Source: Hypsibius dujardini
Taxonomy: Eukaryota; Tardigrada; Eutardigrada; Parachela; Hypsibiidae
Assembly: GCA_001579985.1 (NCBI GenBank)
Contig: LRSR01006310.1
Span: 1 to 21,245 of the forward strand
Direction of reading: 5' to 3'
DNA: 21,245 nt
In this document: in pieces, positions 1 to 10,432 of the stretch
Position numbering within the stretch: the first letter of the stretch is position 1
Layout: each line of letters begins with the position of its first letter
Translations under genes and position numbers: made by a program
The notes under the pieces: model-generated
Told to the model about the DNA's origin: nothing
The model's database searches: none
The model's input: the letters and a program-made list of their open reading frames with translations, nothing else

Positions 1-65
1 CGTCATTCGAGCCCTTTCCGATTATCCCAACATCAGCGGAGCCCAAACTCCCACCGCCATCACCC
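1..65 (+). CDS. ApeC gene, exon (5' partial)
   Basis: Frame 2 is open from the window edge to position 65 and is followed by a consensus donor GTATGT at 66-71. One base is left over, which combines with GC at 253-254 to make an Arg codon before MSNLTWPKGTY. The encoded stretch (about VIRALSDYPNISG and on) is not itself diagnostic. The case rests on phase match and donor quality, so it is less certain than the two exons that follow. Confidence 0.6.
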
Positions 66-1597
66 GTATGTCAAACGTGTCTATCATCTTTGTCTATGTA
101 CAGAATGTATTCTGTATCTGCCCATGACTGCCTGTAAAAATGGTACCATCACTATACTTTGACCTGCCAATTTTGGGAAATTACACCCCTTCTTTGACCG
201 AAGCGTTTTCAATTGATTCTCTAACGGTCACATTTCCCCCCGTTTTGTTCAGGCATGAGCAATTTGACCTGGCCCAAGGGCACCTACTCCCTCCTAATGG
301 CCCATGACGGATGTCCGCTCGGACCGTGGGCCAACGGAACGCGCCATCACGACACGGTGGACCGGTTCCCTGACAACGAGTGGTCTTCCGGATTTGAGAA
401 TCGGACCGCGAGTTCCCTTTTTTACAACAATCTCGACTTGCGGTTTTGCAGTAAAATTTTTGAATTCGAGGACGGGGCGATGGACTGGTCGCAGGGCGCC
501 TATTGCACTTTTAAACGCGGCGACTGTCCGGACAACTTTGAGGTGGGCATACATGACTGGCAAAGTTGATATAAGTTAAAACAAATGAAACTGCTTTATT
601 AACTAATTGTTGAGTCATAGTTTTAAAAGGGACCAAAAGTATCTTTTTTATTAATAAGTTATTAAGTTGTAATTTTAGTAGGGACCAAAAGTATCTTTTG
701 TATTAATTAATTATTAATAAGTCTTTTACTAGGGACCAAAAGTATCAGTTGCGTATTATTAATTTCAAAACTAAAATTAGTCAACCAAGGTAAATCGAGA
801 ACTGACCGCACGCAAATACGTATAAGTAATTAAAATATACATTACTACTTGTTTTAGTTTGAATTTTAAAACCTAAACCAAAACTGGAAGTCACGAAAAA
901 TTTAGGTGGCAAAACTGAATACTCAAATTACAAGTAATACAGGAAGTAATACAAGAAGCTAAAATACAAATCTGGAACATGTACCTGATTTGAATGGGTC
1001 AAAATATAGATTAGGTATTCAAGCTTATTAATTTAAAAAAATCAGCTAAATGATTTAGTAACTATTTTATAGCATTTAGGTTAGCAAGAATCAAAACTTC
1101 CAGTTACGGAAAGATTCAAGGGGAAGCCAAAATTAGTGCGATTAAATTCAGTCTAATCCGATTGAAATATTGCAGAAAAAAGACTGAACTAAGAAAGCTC
1201 ACAGTCCAATTGTAGTTAAATAGTATTGTTTTCTTTAATTCTCTAGGTGGGAAATTTCTATGTGGACGATGAGTTCTTTTTCAATGCCAATTGGTTCGCG
1301 GGAACGTTGCCGGACGGGGAGTATCGGAAGAAGACGCGGTATTACTTTTGCTGCCGTAATGATGGAGCGGTGAATAAGCCGATTTTCCTGCCGACGCAGA
1401 GACCGTTTCTGTTGATGCCGATGGGACCGTCATGTCAGGTGGTGGCGGGCATGCAAGCCGAAATGCATTGGCTCAAGATTGACACCATGTGGAAGGGCTG
1501 GTCCATGATGACCGGGAAGGTACCCTTTTCAATGATGAATAATACCGCGCGGTGGACGGTGTATTTTTGCTATTATTCCGCAATACAATCGCAATGA
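1..1597 (+). CDS. ApeC (apextrin C-terminal) domain protein, 3' part of gene
   Basis: Three exons are visible (<1-65, 253-542, 1247-1597). They join in one frame (2-65, then 290 nt, then 351 nt) to give 234 residues and a TGA. The domain runs from about residue 27 to 232. It opens with TWPKGTYSLL, then DGCP, RHHDTVDR, FCSK, GAYC, GDCPDNF, VDDE, GTLPDGEY, FCCRNDG, PIFLPT, CQVVAGM and FCYY. Eight cysteines (about residues 42, 87, 106, 113, 153, 154, 181, 226) match the spacing of ApeC domains. That family is known from invertebrate extracellular proteins; some members bind bacterial wall components, while apextrin itself is linked to apical matrix and attachment. The function here is inferred only from the domain. 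The 5' end, with any signal peptide, lies off-window. The in-frame ATG at 255 is probably internal, because the preceding exon joins it in phase. Intron lengths are 187 and 704 bp. Possible poly(A) signals AATAAA lie at 1863 and 1917. Confidence 0.9.
253..542 (+). CDS. ApeC gene, exon with N-terminal half of domain
   Basis: The acceptor is a T-rich tract ending TTGTTCAG at 252. The donor is GAG/GTGGGC at 543, a weak but usable GT site. It encodes WPKGTY through CPDNFE. Without splicing, the frame would run into IHDWQS and a stop at 569, away from the family pattern. Confidence 0.88.
628..763. repeat. Intronic tandem repeat, about 52 bp, 2.6 copies
   Basis: The segment AGGGACCAAAAGTATC recurs at 628, 680 and 731, each followed by a T/A-rich spacer with TATTAAT. 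The period is 51-52 bp. It lies in the 704-bp intron of the ApeC gene. No known family is recognised. Confidence 0.85.
1247..1597 (+). CDS. ApeC gene, terminal coding exon
   Basis: The acceptor is TTTAATTCTCTAG at 1246. The exon starts GTG GGA (Val-Gly), continuing NFE into VGNFYVDDE. It carries GTLPDGEY, FCCRNDG, LPTQRPF, CQVVAGM and FCYY, then a short tail and TGA at 1595-1597. Confidence 0.9.
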   Translation: MGNFYVDDEFFFNANWFAGTLPDGEYRKKTRYYFCCRNDGAVNKPIFLPTQRPFLLMPMGPSCQVVAGMQAEMHWLKIDTMWKGWSMMTGKVPFSMMNNTARWTVYFCYYSAIQSQ

Positions 1598-2040
1598 ATA
1601 GTCGTAACTGAATTATCGGGTAATGTTTTTTAAGATCACCCAACCGGGGTAGGTACTTGCCATTTAATATATCAAGAGGGCACTTGGCTTGTATATTTTG
1701 CTATGGTTGAGTTTCTGTGATACAAGTACGCTATTAAAATCTTAAGACAAAAAAAAATCCGTAAAAGGATGTAAGACATAGCAGTTCGTCTTGAGAGACA
1801 AGAAAAATGTGCAAATCTCGAACAAGGACATAATAGATTAATTACACACACGTCGTCGATAAAATAAATTTTCTAATTCTGATTATTATCATTAATATTA
1901 TTATCATTAATATTATAATAAAAAGTGTTCACAATCTGACTGACGAAACAAACCTTGAAAATGATCATAAATATATTTCTATTAGAAAAACATAAACCGA
2001 AGTCATTTTGCGTTCCACCTCTGAAAATCGTCCCAAGTCA

Positions 2041-2094
2041 ACTGCTAGGACGGTCGGGACTGCTAGGACGGTCAGGGCTGCCAGGGCGGTCGCC
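2041..2094. repeat. 18-bp tandem repeat, 3 copies
   Basis: Units start at 2041, 2059 and 2077. The first two are nearly identical (ACTGCTAGGACGGTC plus 3 nt) and the third has diverged to GCTGCCAGGGCGGTC. It is GC-richer than its surroundings. Confidence 0.85.
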
Positions 2095-2554
2095 GGCATG
2101 TAACAATTTGTAATCCGCCTTCGGGCAATGAATGCGGAATTTACAATCCTCACTGTCAGCAGCAGGTTCTACCGCAAATTATTTCCGCCAAAGTTCACCA
2201 AATCTCGATCGCTTCAAGATGGTCATCATCATCGATCGCGTAATTTGTGACATGCGCTCTTGGGAGGTCCGATTTTTGTCCTGAACCTTAGGACCTCTTC
2301 CCTCGATTGCATTCCGTTAATATGCCCCATGGGCAATGGCCATACGTTTTTACTTTAAAACCTCCAACTGTCTAATCAGGCGATGACCACCGTCGCGATT
2401 AAGCCTGGCTTACTGATTTATCGGTCTTTTTTCCGGAAACTTTAATTTATTATTACTTTCTATTCTCTATCACGTAGATTAAGAATTTTTCTACTTTGGA
2501 GGCAAAAGCAGTTTTAAGAATTAAAATAGCATTCGATCCACAAGTTTCAATAAC

Positions 2555-2677
2555 GTTTAAATACACAGCTTTAAAATACTGGCGACACCTTTATACAGCT
2601 TAAATACACAGCTTTAAAATTAAGCTTTTATATACAGTATAAATACAGTTTAAATATCTAGCTTTAAAATACTGGCG
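2555..2677. repeat. Local repeat cluster
   Basis: AGCTTTAAAATACTGGCG occurs exactly at 2567-2584 and 2660-2677. Shorter related pieces (ATACACAGCTTTAAAAT and ATACAGT variants) lie between. It looks like a small decayed satellite. Confidence 0.75.
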
Positions 2678-3129
2678 CCGCTTGTCCTGCGGCAAAAAAA
2701 ATTACAGTCACATTTCGCATTTGAAAAAAGGAATTCTGCTGTTGAAAACGCGGGAATAATTGTTGGCCAATCGAACGATCATTTATTTTGCCTACCGGTG
2801 CGGTAAATTCTGCCCGTAGACTTACAGCATTACGCCCGTAATCCATTAATCAAACATTAGATTTCCATAAAAAAGTTTACTCATTACAAATTAGAATCCA
2901 GCTCGACTTCCTCAACGAAAGACTCCTCGTTAAAAAAAAACTAAAAGAAATCAGTGGAAGAAATCAGATACAAGACGAATTAACAATCAAATTTTAAAGA
3001 CCAAGCGCCTCACATCAAGAATCAATTGATCGCAGTCTTGTGCTCCATTCTTTGAATCACTCAGACACTGGTGGCAATTCACGCGTGTTCTGTTCAACCG
3101 AACATGTTCCCGTGTTTTCACCCAGATCA

Positions 3130-3410
3130 TACCGTAATCTCCCGATTTCAAGGGACAGTTAAGCCCCACCCCCTCCAGTCATCGGTTGACTGTTCAATCG
3201 GATTCACTGTGTCGGGATTGGTTAAATTCAAGAAGAACTTGACAGCGATTGATTGATTGATTAGACAGAATTTCTTGACGCTCACATTGGATTAGTTGAT
3301 TGATTGATTGTGGGTAAACAATAGCACATGGTGATGAAGAGATAAGATCCGGGGTGGATCAAATTAACTGGTAGGGCAAACAAGTTTCTTGAGATCGGGA
3401 GATTACGGTA
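3130..3410. repeat. Inverted repeat enclosing GATT arrays
   Basis: The left arm 3130-3152 (TACCGTAATCTCCCGAT then TTCAAG) matches the reverse complement of the right arm 3388-3410 at 22 of 23 positions. A shorter TTTCACC match lies just outside each arm at a slightly different spacing. Between the arms are two GATT tetranucleotide arrays (3247-3263 and 3296-3310). It could be a small foldback element. Confidence 0.75.
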
Positions 3411-3975
3411 CAGAATGAGGTGAAATCTGTATTTCGGCTCACCCTCCACTTAGTCGATAAATCGGCTCACTCATGGGTTTCTCATTGATAGCAGGTACTT
3501 GATTGTTTGATTTCGATAGGGTAACAGAATTGTGTTTATCTGAGTCCTAAAAATCAGCATTTTTACAGTGAAATTTAAGGAAAAAGACATATTCCATTTT
3601 TTCCAAACTTTGAAATTTCACCAAACAATTTTTTTAAACTTTACCGGCGAATTAAATTTTTATGTTCATCACCAGAATAAGTCTAAGTAAAAAGTCTATT
3701 TGCAAGTAATTCTGAATTCGGCACTTGAATAATGCCCTAAGTCGACGAAACCACTCGAAGCTGAGTAGCTCGTACTGTATAGTGAAATTAATAATTTATT
3801 AATCCATTGCATTAAGTATAAGGATAATTTTTTTTTATTATATTTATAATAAACTATTCCTAATAATTCCAATAGAGTGTAGGGAAACACAGCAGTGTTG
3901 TGATTAAAAAATATTACATCACACCGCGAATTGTCAAATCGGATCCTATGCCGCCGGCGGGATTGAAGACTTGAC

Positions 3976-4342
3976 CTAGCCGAGGTCCTTCCCTATCGAC
4001 GGAGCCGGCTTCCCCGCAGCGGCGGTGAAACTTCCGCTCGGTTTGATGTCCGGGATGACGGGAGTCTTGCCCAGCGAAGCGATCGACTGATGAGTTTGAG
4101 GGATTGGAGTCGTAGCTCCGCCCCTTCCCGCAGCAGGCGCCACCGCCGGCAGCATCGTCTTCGAATTGGATAGCTTGGACGCACCTGGCGGCGGCCGGAC
4201 TAAACTCTTCGACTCAGTCAAATTACTCTTGGAATGACCTGCCGCCGTCAAAATGCCCGCAGGAATCCGCGCCGTTCGGCGCTTCCCAATCGCCACATAT
4301 TTCTCTCGGAAGGTCCGCAGCGTCTCCACATTGGTCACATAC
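3976..4342 (-). CDS. KLTAP-repeat protein gene, exon 2
   Basis: The acceptor TTTTCGAG has only a short pyrimidine tract. The exon's first G completes the Lys codon, giving GK then YVTNVETLRTF. The frame upstream is closed by TAA. The GC-rich reading frame (Ala, Pro, Gly, Ser and Lys codons) contrasts with the AT-rich intron and flank. It ends at a TAG stop at 3976-3978. Confidence 0.78.
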
Positions 4343-5571
4343 CTCGAAAATTGGCTCGTTCTTTAACTGATCTTAACTTGGATGTGTGAATTATATTTGC
4401 TAATGAAACTTTCTTTTTTTTTAAGTTTTTGTTTAGTCGTTAAAGAGATTTTTCAATTGTGTTTTTCGTTCAAATTTAAATGTATAAATTATATTTGCCA
4501 GTGCACATTTTCTTTTTTCAAGTATTTGTTTAGACTTTAAAGAGATTTTTCAAATGTGTTTTTCGTCCGCTTTTTTTTCAGACACTTCACTGACAGACAG
4601 TTCGAAGAGCAAGCATTAATAAGCATTATATTTCATATTATCTCATATTTTTTACTTATTTATTATTATTGTTTTATTTTATCTGTTATCCGTTATTTTT
4701 TTATTTATACGTTTTCACAGTTATTTATAGGTTTTCTATTTAGACAGACGGTAGTGAAGAGCGAGCATTAATTCGATTTATGTTTTCCCATGGATTTTGA
4801 TGAGGTATGTCTACACTGTAATGCATTTTAGGTGTGATGTAGGCATGCATGTAGGAAGAACAATTTGGAACAACATAAGCCATTTCACAAACAACAAAAT
4901 TCAAATAAAATTATAACCATTTCCAAAATTATAAACAACCCGTATATTTTACAATCATGGTAAGTAACGTGTTAAAATTAAAGCAACACAAGCCATTTGA
5001 CGCCTGCTCCTGAAACCTGCATAATAATTATCCATCGATCCGTCAAAAGGAAAACGTACTTTCCCAGCGAGCTGCACCCATCCTCAGAGTCGGTGTCCCC
5101 GAGCGGTTCGCCCTCGATCCACGCCTCTTCCTCCGGCTTGACCTCTAGCTCTTTCATGTTAAAGTTGAAGATAATGGCCTTCTTCGCCTTGACCGCTTCC
5201 GTCTCGGACTGCAGCCCCGACGGAGCGGTCGACGGAGCGGTCAATTTCGACGGAGCGGTGAATTTCGGTGGAGCGGTTAATTTCGGCGGAGCGGTCAATT
5301 GCGACGGAGCGGTCAATTTCGGCGGTGCCACGACGACTTTGGCGCCCTTTTTCTTCTTCTCCACCGGCTCTTCCAATTTCAGATCCTTGACGTAGGACGG
5401 TGAATCGGGATAGAGAAGCCATGCCGCGGTGCGAGCGGCCTTTTCCCGCTTCAATCGACGTTGGATGATCTCGTAGACGGTCGGTCGGATGATGACCGGA
5501 GCGGGGTCTTCCGGCGGCTGGGAGGCCTTTTTATGACCGCCCCTGCTTTTTCCCTTCTTTTTCGAAGGCAT
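3976..5571 (-). CDS. Hypothetical Lys/Pro-rich protein with KLTAP repeats
   Basis: Two exons (5060-5571 and 3976-4342) join in phase to give 292 residues. The family is not recognised. Residues 1-15 are strongly basic (MPSKKKGKSRGGHKK). Residues 31-65 are a helical, charged stretch including YEIIQRRLKREKAAR and YPDSPSYVKDLK. Five KLTAP(P/S)-type hexapeptides span residues 85-114. Residues 139-164 are acidic (VKPEEEAWIEGE, DTDSEDG). The tail is basic, then Ala/Pro/Ser-rich (FREKYVAIGKRRTARI and on). No signal peptide, membrane span or catalytic motif is visible. The start is firm: an in-frame TAA lies two codons upstream of the ATG, which has A at -3. The low-complexity build suggests a largely disordered scaffold or nucleic-acid-binding protein, but that is inference. 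A TATATT box on the minus strand lies about 60 bp upstream of the ATG. Confidence 0.8.
4388..4568. repeat. About 97-bp diverged tandem duplication in intron
   Basis: The segment from GAATTATATTTGC (4388) to GTGTTTTTCGTTC (about 4471) is repeated with changes from 4486 to 4568. Shared blocks are AATTATATTTGC, TTTGTTTAG, TAAAGAGATTTTTCAA and GTGTTTTTCGT. Both copies lie in the 717-bp intron of the KLTAP gene. Confidence 0.8.
4591..4771. repeat. Dispersed direct repeat in intron
   Basis: GACAGACAG then GAAGAGCAAGCATTAAT (4591-4620) recurs as AGACAGACGG then GAAGAGCGAGCATTAAT (4742-4771). AT-rich DNA separates them. Confidence 0.65.
5060..5571 (-). CDS. KLTAP-repeat protein gene, exon 1
   Basis: It runs from ATG to GGA AA, followed by the donor GTACGT, ending two bases into a Lys codon. 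Read-through past the donor gives an unrelated hydrophobic tail (YVFLLTDRW and on) and a stop at 4978, which is why splicing is preferred. Confidence 0.8.
5230..5319 (-). repeat. 18-bp coding tandem repeat (hexapeptide KLTAPS/P)
   Basis: Five 18-bp units on the minus strand encode KLTAPS, QLTAPP, KLTAPP, KFTAPS and KLTAPS. The array is in frame, so gain or loss of units keeps the reading frame. Confidence 0.9.
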
Positions 5572-5717
5572 TGTTTAGTTGAGACAAGTCCTTATACGTT
5601 AGGAATGGCAGAGCCAGAGCCCTAATTTTAGAATATACACGCAGGGACATTTTAAACCTTTTGACCTTTTGTTTCACTGCTCAGGCATCTCACTGTATGC
5701 CTTTAACAATCATCCAG

Positions 5718-6176
5718 ATATTTGTGATCCCTAGGAAACAAGCCTCACGTGACAGGGAAAACTTCCGGTGAAGGTTAAAAGTTTGTAGAATATTTTAAAT
5801 TGGAAAATTAAACACGATTAAAAATAATTATTAATTTATTAATTTAATGAAAGTAAACACGAAAATTGAACACAAAAATTAAACACAATTAAACGCCTTT
5901 TTAATTATTTTTGAATCAGCTGGAAAATCAACAGCATTTTTCCAATTAAAAAAATTCTACAAACTTTGAACTTTTTTATAATAATAATAATAATAATAAA
6001 TTATTATGTGTTAGTAATTAAGTTCACTAATAATGCATTATTAAGTATTTAATCATCTTTCAAATCCGCTGGAACACAAACAAAAAATTTCCAATTTAAA
6101 AAAATCTACAAACTTTGAACTCTCACCGGTTTTCCCTGTCACGCGAGGCTTCTTTCCTAGGAATCATAAAAATATC
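5718..6176. mobile_element. MITE-like foldback element
   Basis: The left arm (5718-5807) and the reverse complement of the right arm (6087-6176) match over about 90 bp with small gaps. Shared blocks are CCTAGGAAA, AAGCCTC, CGTGACAGGGAAAA, CCGGTGA, AAAGTTTGTAGA and TTTTAAATTGGAAA. No open reading frame lies between the arms. An inner segment (about 5913-5970) is a direct, diverged copy of the inner part of the right arm (about 6057-6120), suggesting nested insertion or internal duplication. A non-autonomous DNA transposon is the likeliest reading. No clear target-site duplication was identified. Confidence 0.75.
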
Positions 6177-8370
6177 ACGGTTTACATTGCAATAGATTCT
6201 TTCACAGTTGCGTTACAGTAAATTTATCAAGTATAACTTTTTGCGTATGTACTGCCACAAGGCTATCGAATGCGTTATATATACATTTTTATATACATTT
6301 TTATAATATATATTTAATTTTTTTTTAAATTTTAAATTTTAAAATTTATTTTATATCAATGTTTCAAATATATACTCTTAAGTATACGTAGGTGTGGATT
6401 GTAGGCGCCTAAAGTAGTTTCTCATCATCCCAGCCATGCCATTTCTTTATTCACGCCTAGTAATCTTTGCTAACTGAAACCTTGCGTCAAATAAATTCCT
6501 GAACGATCGTTTCGTAGCTTTTATGAAATTGTCGCGAAAGTTTTTATCCGTCAGCAGCAACCTTTTATATCCACAAACAAGTTGTTGCACTGCTATGCTG
6601 CATAATTGGTTGCAGGAAATACTGTACACATAACAGATCCAATCGTGGCATGAAAAATAGCCCGAAATCGGCCGCAAATAAAACTTTACTTGAGGCTTGT
6701 GAAATGCAGCATCGATCTCAACTTATTTGAACGCCACAATATTTTTTCACTGACCTTCTTTTCAGCCTACTGGAATGTACGAGATTCTTCAAGCATGGAC
6801 ATGATGTGCTTCCAGATATTCCAGATGGCGATTAATAATGTCGAAACTATAATATAAAGCCCTTGCAACTTCGCTCACCTGTGTGCAGAAAAATTTCCGT
6901 CCACAATAATTATAAATCACCAAATAATTATAAATCGACCAGATTTGTCCGAAAAAATAGTCTGGATCTGTCCATCCCGTCAAAGTTAAATACAAATCAA
7001 CAAATCAACAAATCAACAAGCCACACACATAAAACCATCAACTTGAATAAATAAGTAATAATATTCCAAAGAATTTGAAGCATGAAAAAAAAGGTATTCA
7101 TTCCCGAAAAAGGTGACTTCGTAGTGCGACAATAATAATGACGCGTGGAATTTTTCCAAGCAACTCAGTCATTCACTTCGACCGATAAAGAAACGAAAAC
7201 GTCTCTCGCTTCGGCCGCAAAATCATCAGCCAAGAAGTAGACTCACTTCCTATACTTCCCAGGTAAAAGAAAGACATTTTTCTGCCTGAAAAGCGGAAAT
7301 TGCGCGTCATGAATATCAACAGAGTACAGACAGTCTGCCAGTGGAATAGAATCATAAACGACGACAAAGACATAAGACACACAATTAAGGTCACTTTGGG
7401 TCGATTAGTCCAACGTAGGACACTATGGCACTCAATGGGCGCACCTCACTTAGCGGCATCGTCGCAAAAACAGCGACCACCATTTGTCAAACTGTCATTC
7501 CGGCGCTTCACCAATTGTTCTCTTTGTTTTCCACATTCGAGCCGACCAATATATGGTACAATACACACAGCTCGATAAATGTCCGCCGAAGAAAGCGCTG
7601 ATGATCACTTCATATGTCGGACGACTCGAACTTCAGCAACACTGTCTGTTTTCTACGTCAGTTTCTTTCAATTAGCAGACACAACTAAATAAGCAATCTA
7701 AAGAACTTTTGTTAGCTCGTGCAATAATTTGTTTTCTCTATAATGTCCGTCAAGCAAATTTTGTCACTATTAAACTTTACATTAGCCATTGAAAAAACGA
7801 GCGAAAAAAATTTCAGCACATATTTCGGTAGGTATAATACTTTTTGGAAGACTAGAAAACAATTATAATGATAACGAATATTGAAGATTGTTATAATTAT
7901 TTCAAAACAAAAATTCCTACCGACTGAGACTTATTAAAAAAACGGCTTTTCGCATAAAATCATGTGTGCATATTTGGGATTTTGTTTCTTCCGATTTGTC
8001 GCTTCGTCCTACTCATGTACTACATGGCTTGTTCTTCGATTGGCTGTCGCTCGACTCGCTTGACCAATGACCACTCACTCACTCACTCACATATTCAGAC
8101 ACAGAAGTCAGTCAGACGCGGAGTGGAGAAGAGCGGCACCGTGCCGCAGGTCAAAGAGGCTGAGACCGGAAAACATTAATTTTCCCCCGGCTTGCAGACA
8201 CATTATTGTCGCGCTGCTCTCTCCGTCGTCTCTCATTGATTGTGAGGGGGTAATTATCCCGCATTACACGACATTGTTTGTACTTTATGGACATACACTC
8301 TCACTCTCATATTTCTCCCCCCCCCCCGCAATACACCAACTGCTAGGCATGCTGGTCTAATGTTCCCCAC
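6177..8370. other. Intergenic, no gene recognised
   Basis: AT-rich DNA with a very A/T-rich stretch at 6280-6360. Short open frames occur (for example minus 6447-6677) but none shows a recognisable domain. 8041-8260 is GC-richer and ends in TAATTAT/ATTGATTG-type homeodomain core motifs. A run of 11 C lies at 8317-8327. Confidence 0.6.
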
Positions 8371-8569
8371 ATACACACACACACACACACACACACGCAG
8401 ACTGACACACGAACAGACAAGCAGGCAGGCATACATTTAGTGAGACAAGCAGACACACAGACACAGACACAGACACAGACACAGACACAGACACAGACAC
8501 AGACACACATCCCGACAAGCAGACGCACAGACACACAGACACACAGACACAAAGACATACACACACACA
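8371..8569. repeat. (CA)n / (ACAGAC)n compound microsatellite
   Basis: A pure AC run at 8373-8396 is followed by GACACA, GCAGGCAGG and then an almost perfect ACAGAC hexamer array (about 8450-8510) and further ACACAG units. Confidence 0.95.
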
Positions 8570-10390
8570 TCCCGAAGGTCAGTCTGATAACGGAGAGCCA
8601 TAATGCGTTCGTTGGCTCGGCCCCCAACCACTCCCATGGCCATATCATCGCATCTCTCTCGTCTTCGGATTTCACTCCTACTAGCTATTAGCTACAGCTT
8701 CCTGCTGGTGCCCCCTCAAGAATTCACGTTGACAGACTTTATGACCTTAACTGATAGCAATCTGATTATTTATTGCCTAGCAGTTGAGCGAAGAGGCTTT
8801 ATTATACCAGTTCACTCCAAAAGTGATGATCCTCCATTTTTAGAACTGCAAATTGAAAAGTTATAGGACAAATTAGGGCATTGGTAATATTTAGAGTCAA
8901 ATCATGTCATGTGATTACACAGTTTGATATGATTTGGTTTACCCCGTTATTTTTTTACCGCATCAATTTCAATGACCCTCACTTTGAGGTAAAAAGAGGC
9001 CGCTACGCGAAAACTTCACAATTTATTTAACTTTTTAAGGCCCTTTAAAATATAGTTTAACATGATTTATTTCCAACGACGGTATGCACCAACCAAATCA
9101 TTCGAATTGTTTAATTTGAATGGAAATATGAATGCACTAAATGTGTGCGTTGCAGCTTCTCCCATTCCTCTAATTAGCTGGGTAGGAAAAATATAAGATC
9201 ATTACTTTTTTAAAGGCCTAGGGTATAGACACATAAAAAACACATGAAAAAAAAACAAACAATAAACAAAATAAACACGTGCAAAGGAAAAAATTAATGG
9301 TATGAAAAAAAATGGTATTAAAATGAACACATTGATTGTCTATTTAAGGGTGCACACAAGGCACCTAGCCCCAACGATTAGTCATCAAAATTGGTCACAC
9401 ACAAAAGACGCAAAAGAAATTCTGGCGCTCCAGATTCGGCAGACAAAATGTATGTGTGAAAACTTTTCATTTCGTATTTGGGCCATTTTTTTTGTTAGAC
9501 TATCTCAATTCCCAAAACGGCAAGGCAGTTCCAGATCTTTGTCTGTTCTCTGGTGCCGGAATTCGGTATTGTTATTAGGTTAAATTTTTGCAAGGAACGA
9601 CTCACGGGATTGCAGGACCTACAGTGAGAGTACTAGGGTAAGTACAAACAAACAGTCTATGAATATGAAAAATATGAAAAATAGAGATATGAACATGAGA
9701 ATGATGTGCAACAACTCCGGCAAACAACGTCGCGTGCAAACTGCAAGTGCGCGCTAATCATTTGTCAAGGGGCGACACACTCTCAATGCCGCGCGCACAA
9801 TAGCAGAGCTGAACTAATGATCATTTTAAGCAATGTCCATTTATATGATTTATCGAAATCATACGCCTTATCAGGCATATTTATACACCCATCCTTTCGC
9901 TCATAACTCTTTCATGTCACATATCGGGAAAATATGTATTCCAAAACTCCTGCCAAGACCTTCAATTTTGCCATTCGTCCACCAGTCGAAAAGATCATCA
10001 CAACAACAAAAAACTCTCTTTACCCAAACGGGGAAATTATTTCACACTTGAAATATTCTTAAAAAAAATTTATTCCACCCTTAAAATATTTTTTCACCAA
10101 ATTTCCTAGTTATTCATGCACGGCGACTGTTTCGGGAGCGACTCAGAGGCGGAGAGAGGAAGGAAAGGATGCGGAAGCAACAACTCAGACACGTCGCATA
10201 TATATCTCCCAGTGAATTATTAGTCTGCATGCCAGAGTCGCATCGAAATCGAATCGCCAATAAAACGGACACTACCCCTCAAGAGCAGACCGCGAGGAGA
10301 GACGACACAACGACGACGACGGTGGTGGTGGAAAATGGTCGATAAAACCGGCCAAAAGGCGGCCCCACACGGAATTATGACCGGTAATTA
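8570..10390. other. Intergenic, no gene recognised
   Basis: Mostly AT-rich and unique. Open frames at 8603-8866 and 9302-9583 (plus) lack family signatures and good splice context. From about 10100 the base composition becomes GC-richer (GAGCGACTCAGAGGCGGAG and on), with CCAATAAAAC (10256) and CGATAAAACC (10339), which resemble posterior-Hox/Cdx sites. Confidence 0.55.
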
Positions 10391-10432
10391 TTGTCACACA
10401 CACACACACAACACACACAACACAAGCAAGTC
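10391..10432. repeat. (CA)n microsatellite
   Basis: CACACACA runs interrupted by two AACA steps. They directly follow a GGTAATTATTGTCA motif. Confidence 0.9.

Larger units (their letters stand above)
1598..3975. other. Intergenic region between convergent genes
   Basis: It holds the 3' flanks of the plus-strand ApeC gene and the minus-strand Lys/Pro-rich gene. There is no credible exon. It is AT-rich and contains the repeats listed separately (2041-2094, 2555-2677, 3130-3410). Possible poly(A) signals are AATAAA at 1863 and 1917 (plus) and its complement TTTATT at 3795 and 3834 (minus gene). Confidence 0.7.

Noticed and set aside
255-569. Stand-alone small protein starting at ATG 255
   Set aside because: It is a middle exon of the ApeC gene: it has a good acceptor just upstream, the domain continues in phase in the exon at 1247, and the frame past 542 leaves the family pattern.
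6381-6389. Minus-strand ACGTATACT, identical to the first nine bases of the Hox-cluster microRNA iab-4-5p
   Set aside because: The following bases do not match, the site lies in a short local palindrome with no 60-80 nt hairpin and no 3p arm, and iab-4 belongs between abd-A and Abd-B.
6447-6677. 76-codon minus-strand open frame with a protein-like tail
   Set aside because: No recognisable domain, AT-rich codons and no splice or promoter context; a frame of this size is expected by chance.
8603-8866. 87-codon plus-strand frame with a hydrophobic start resembling a signal peptide
   Set aside because: No cleavage context or family match; it begins in low-complexity flank and has no supporting exon structure.
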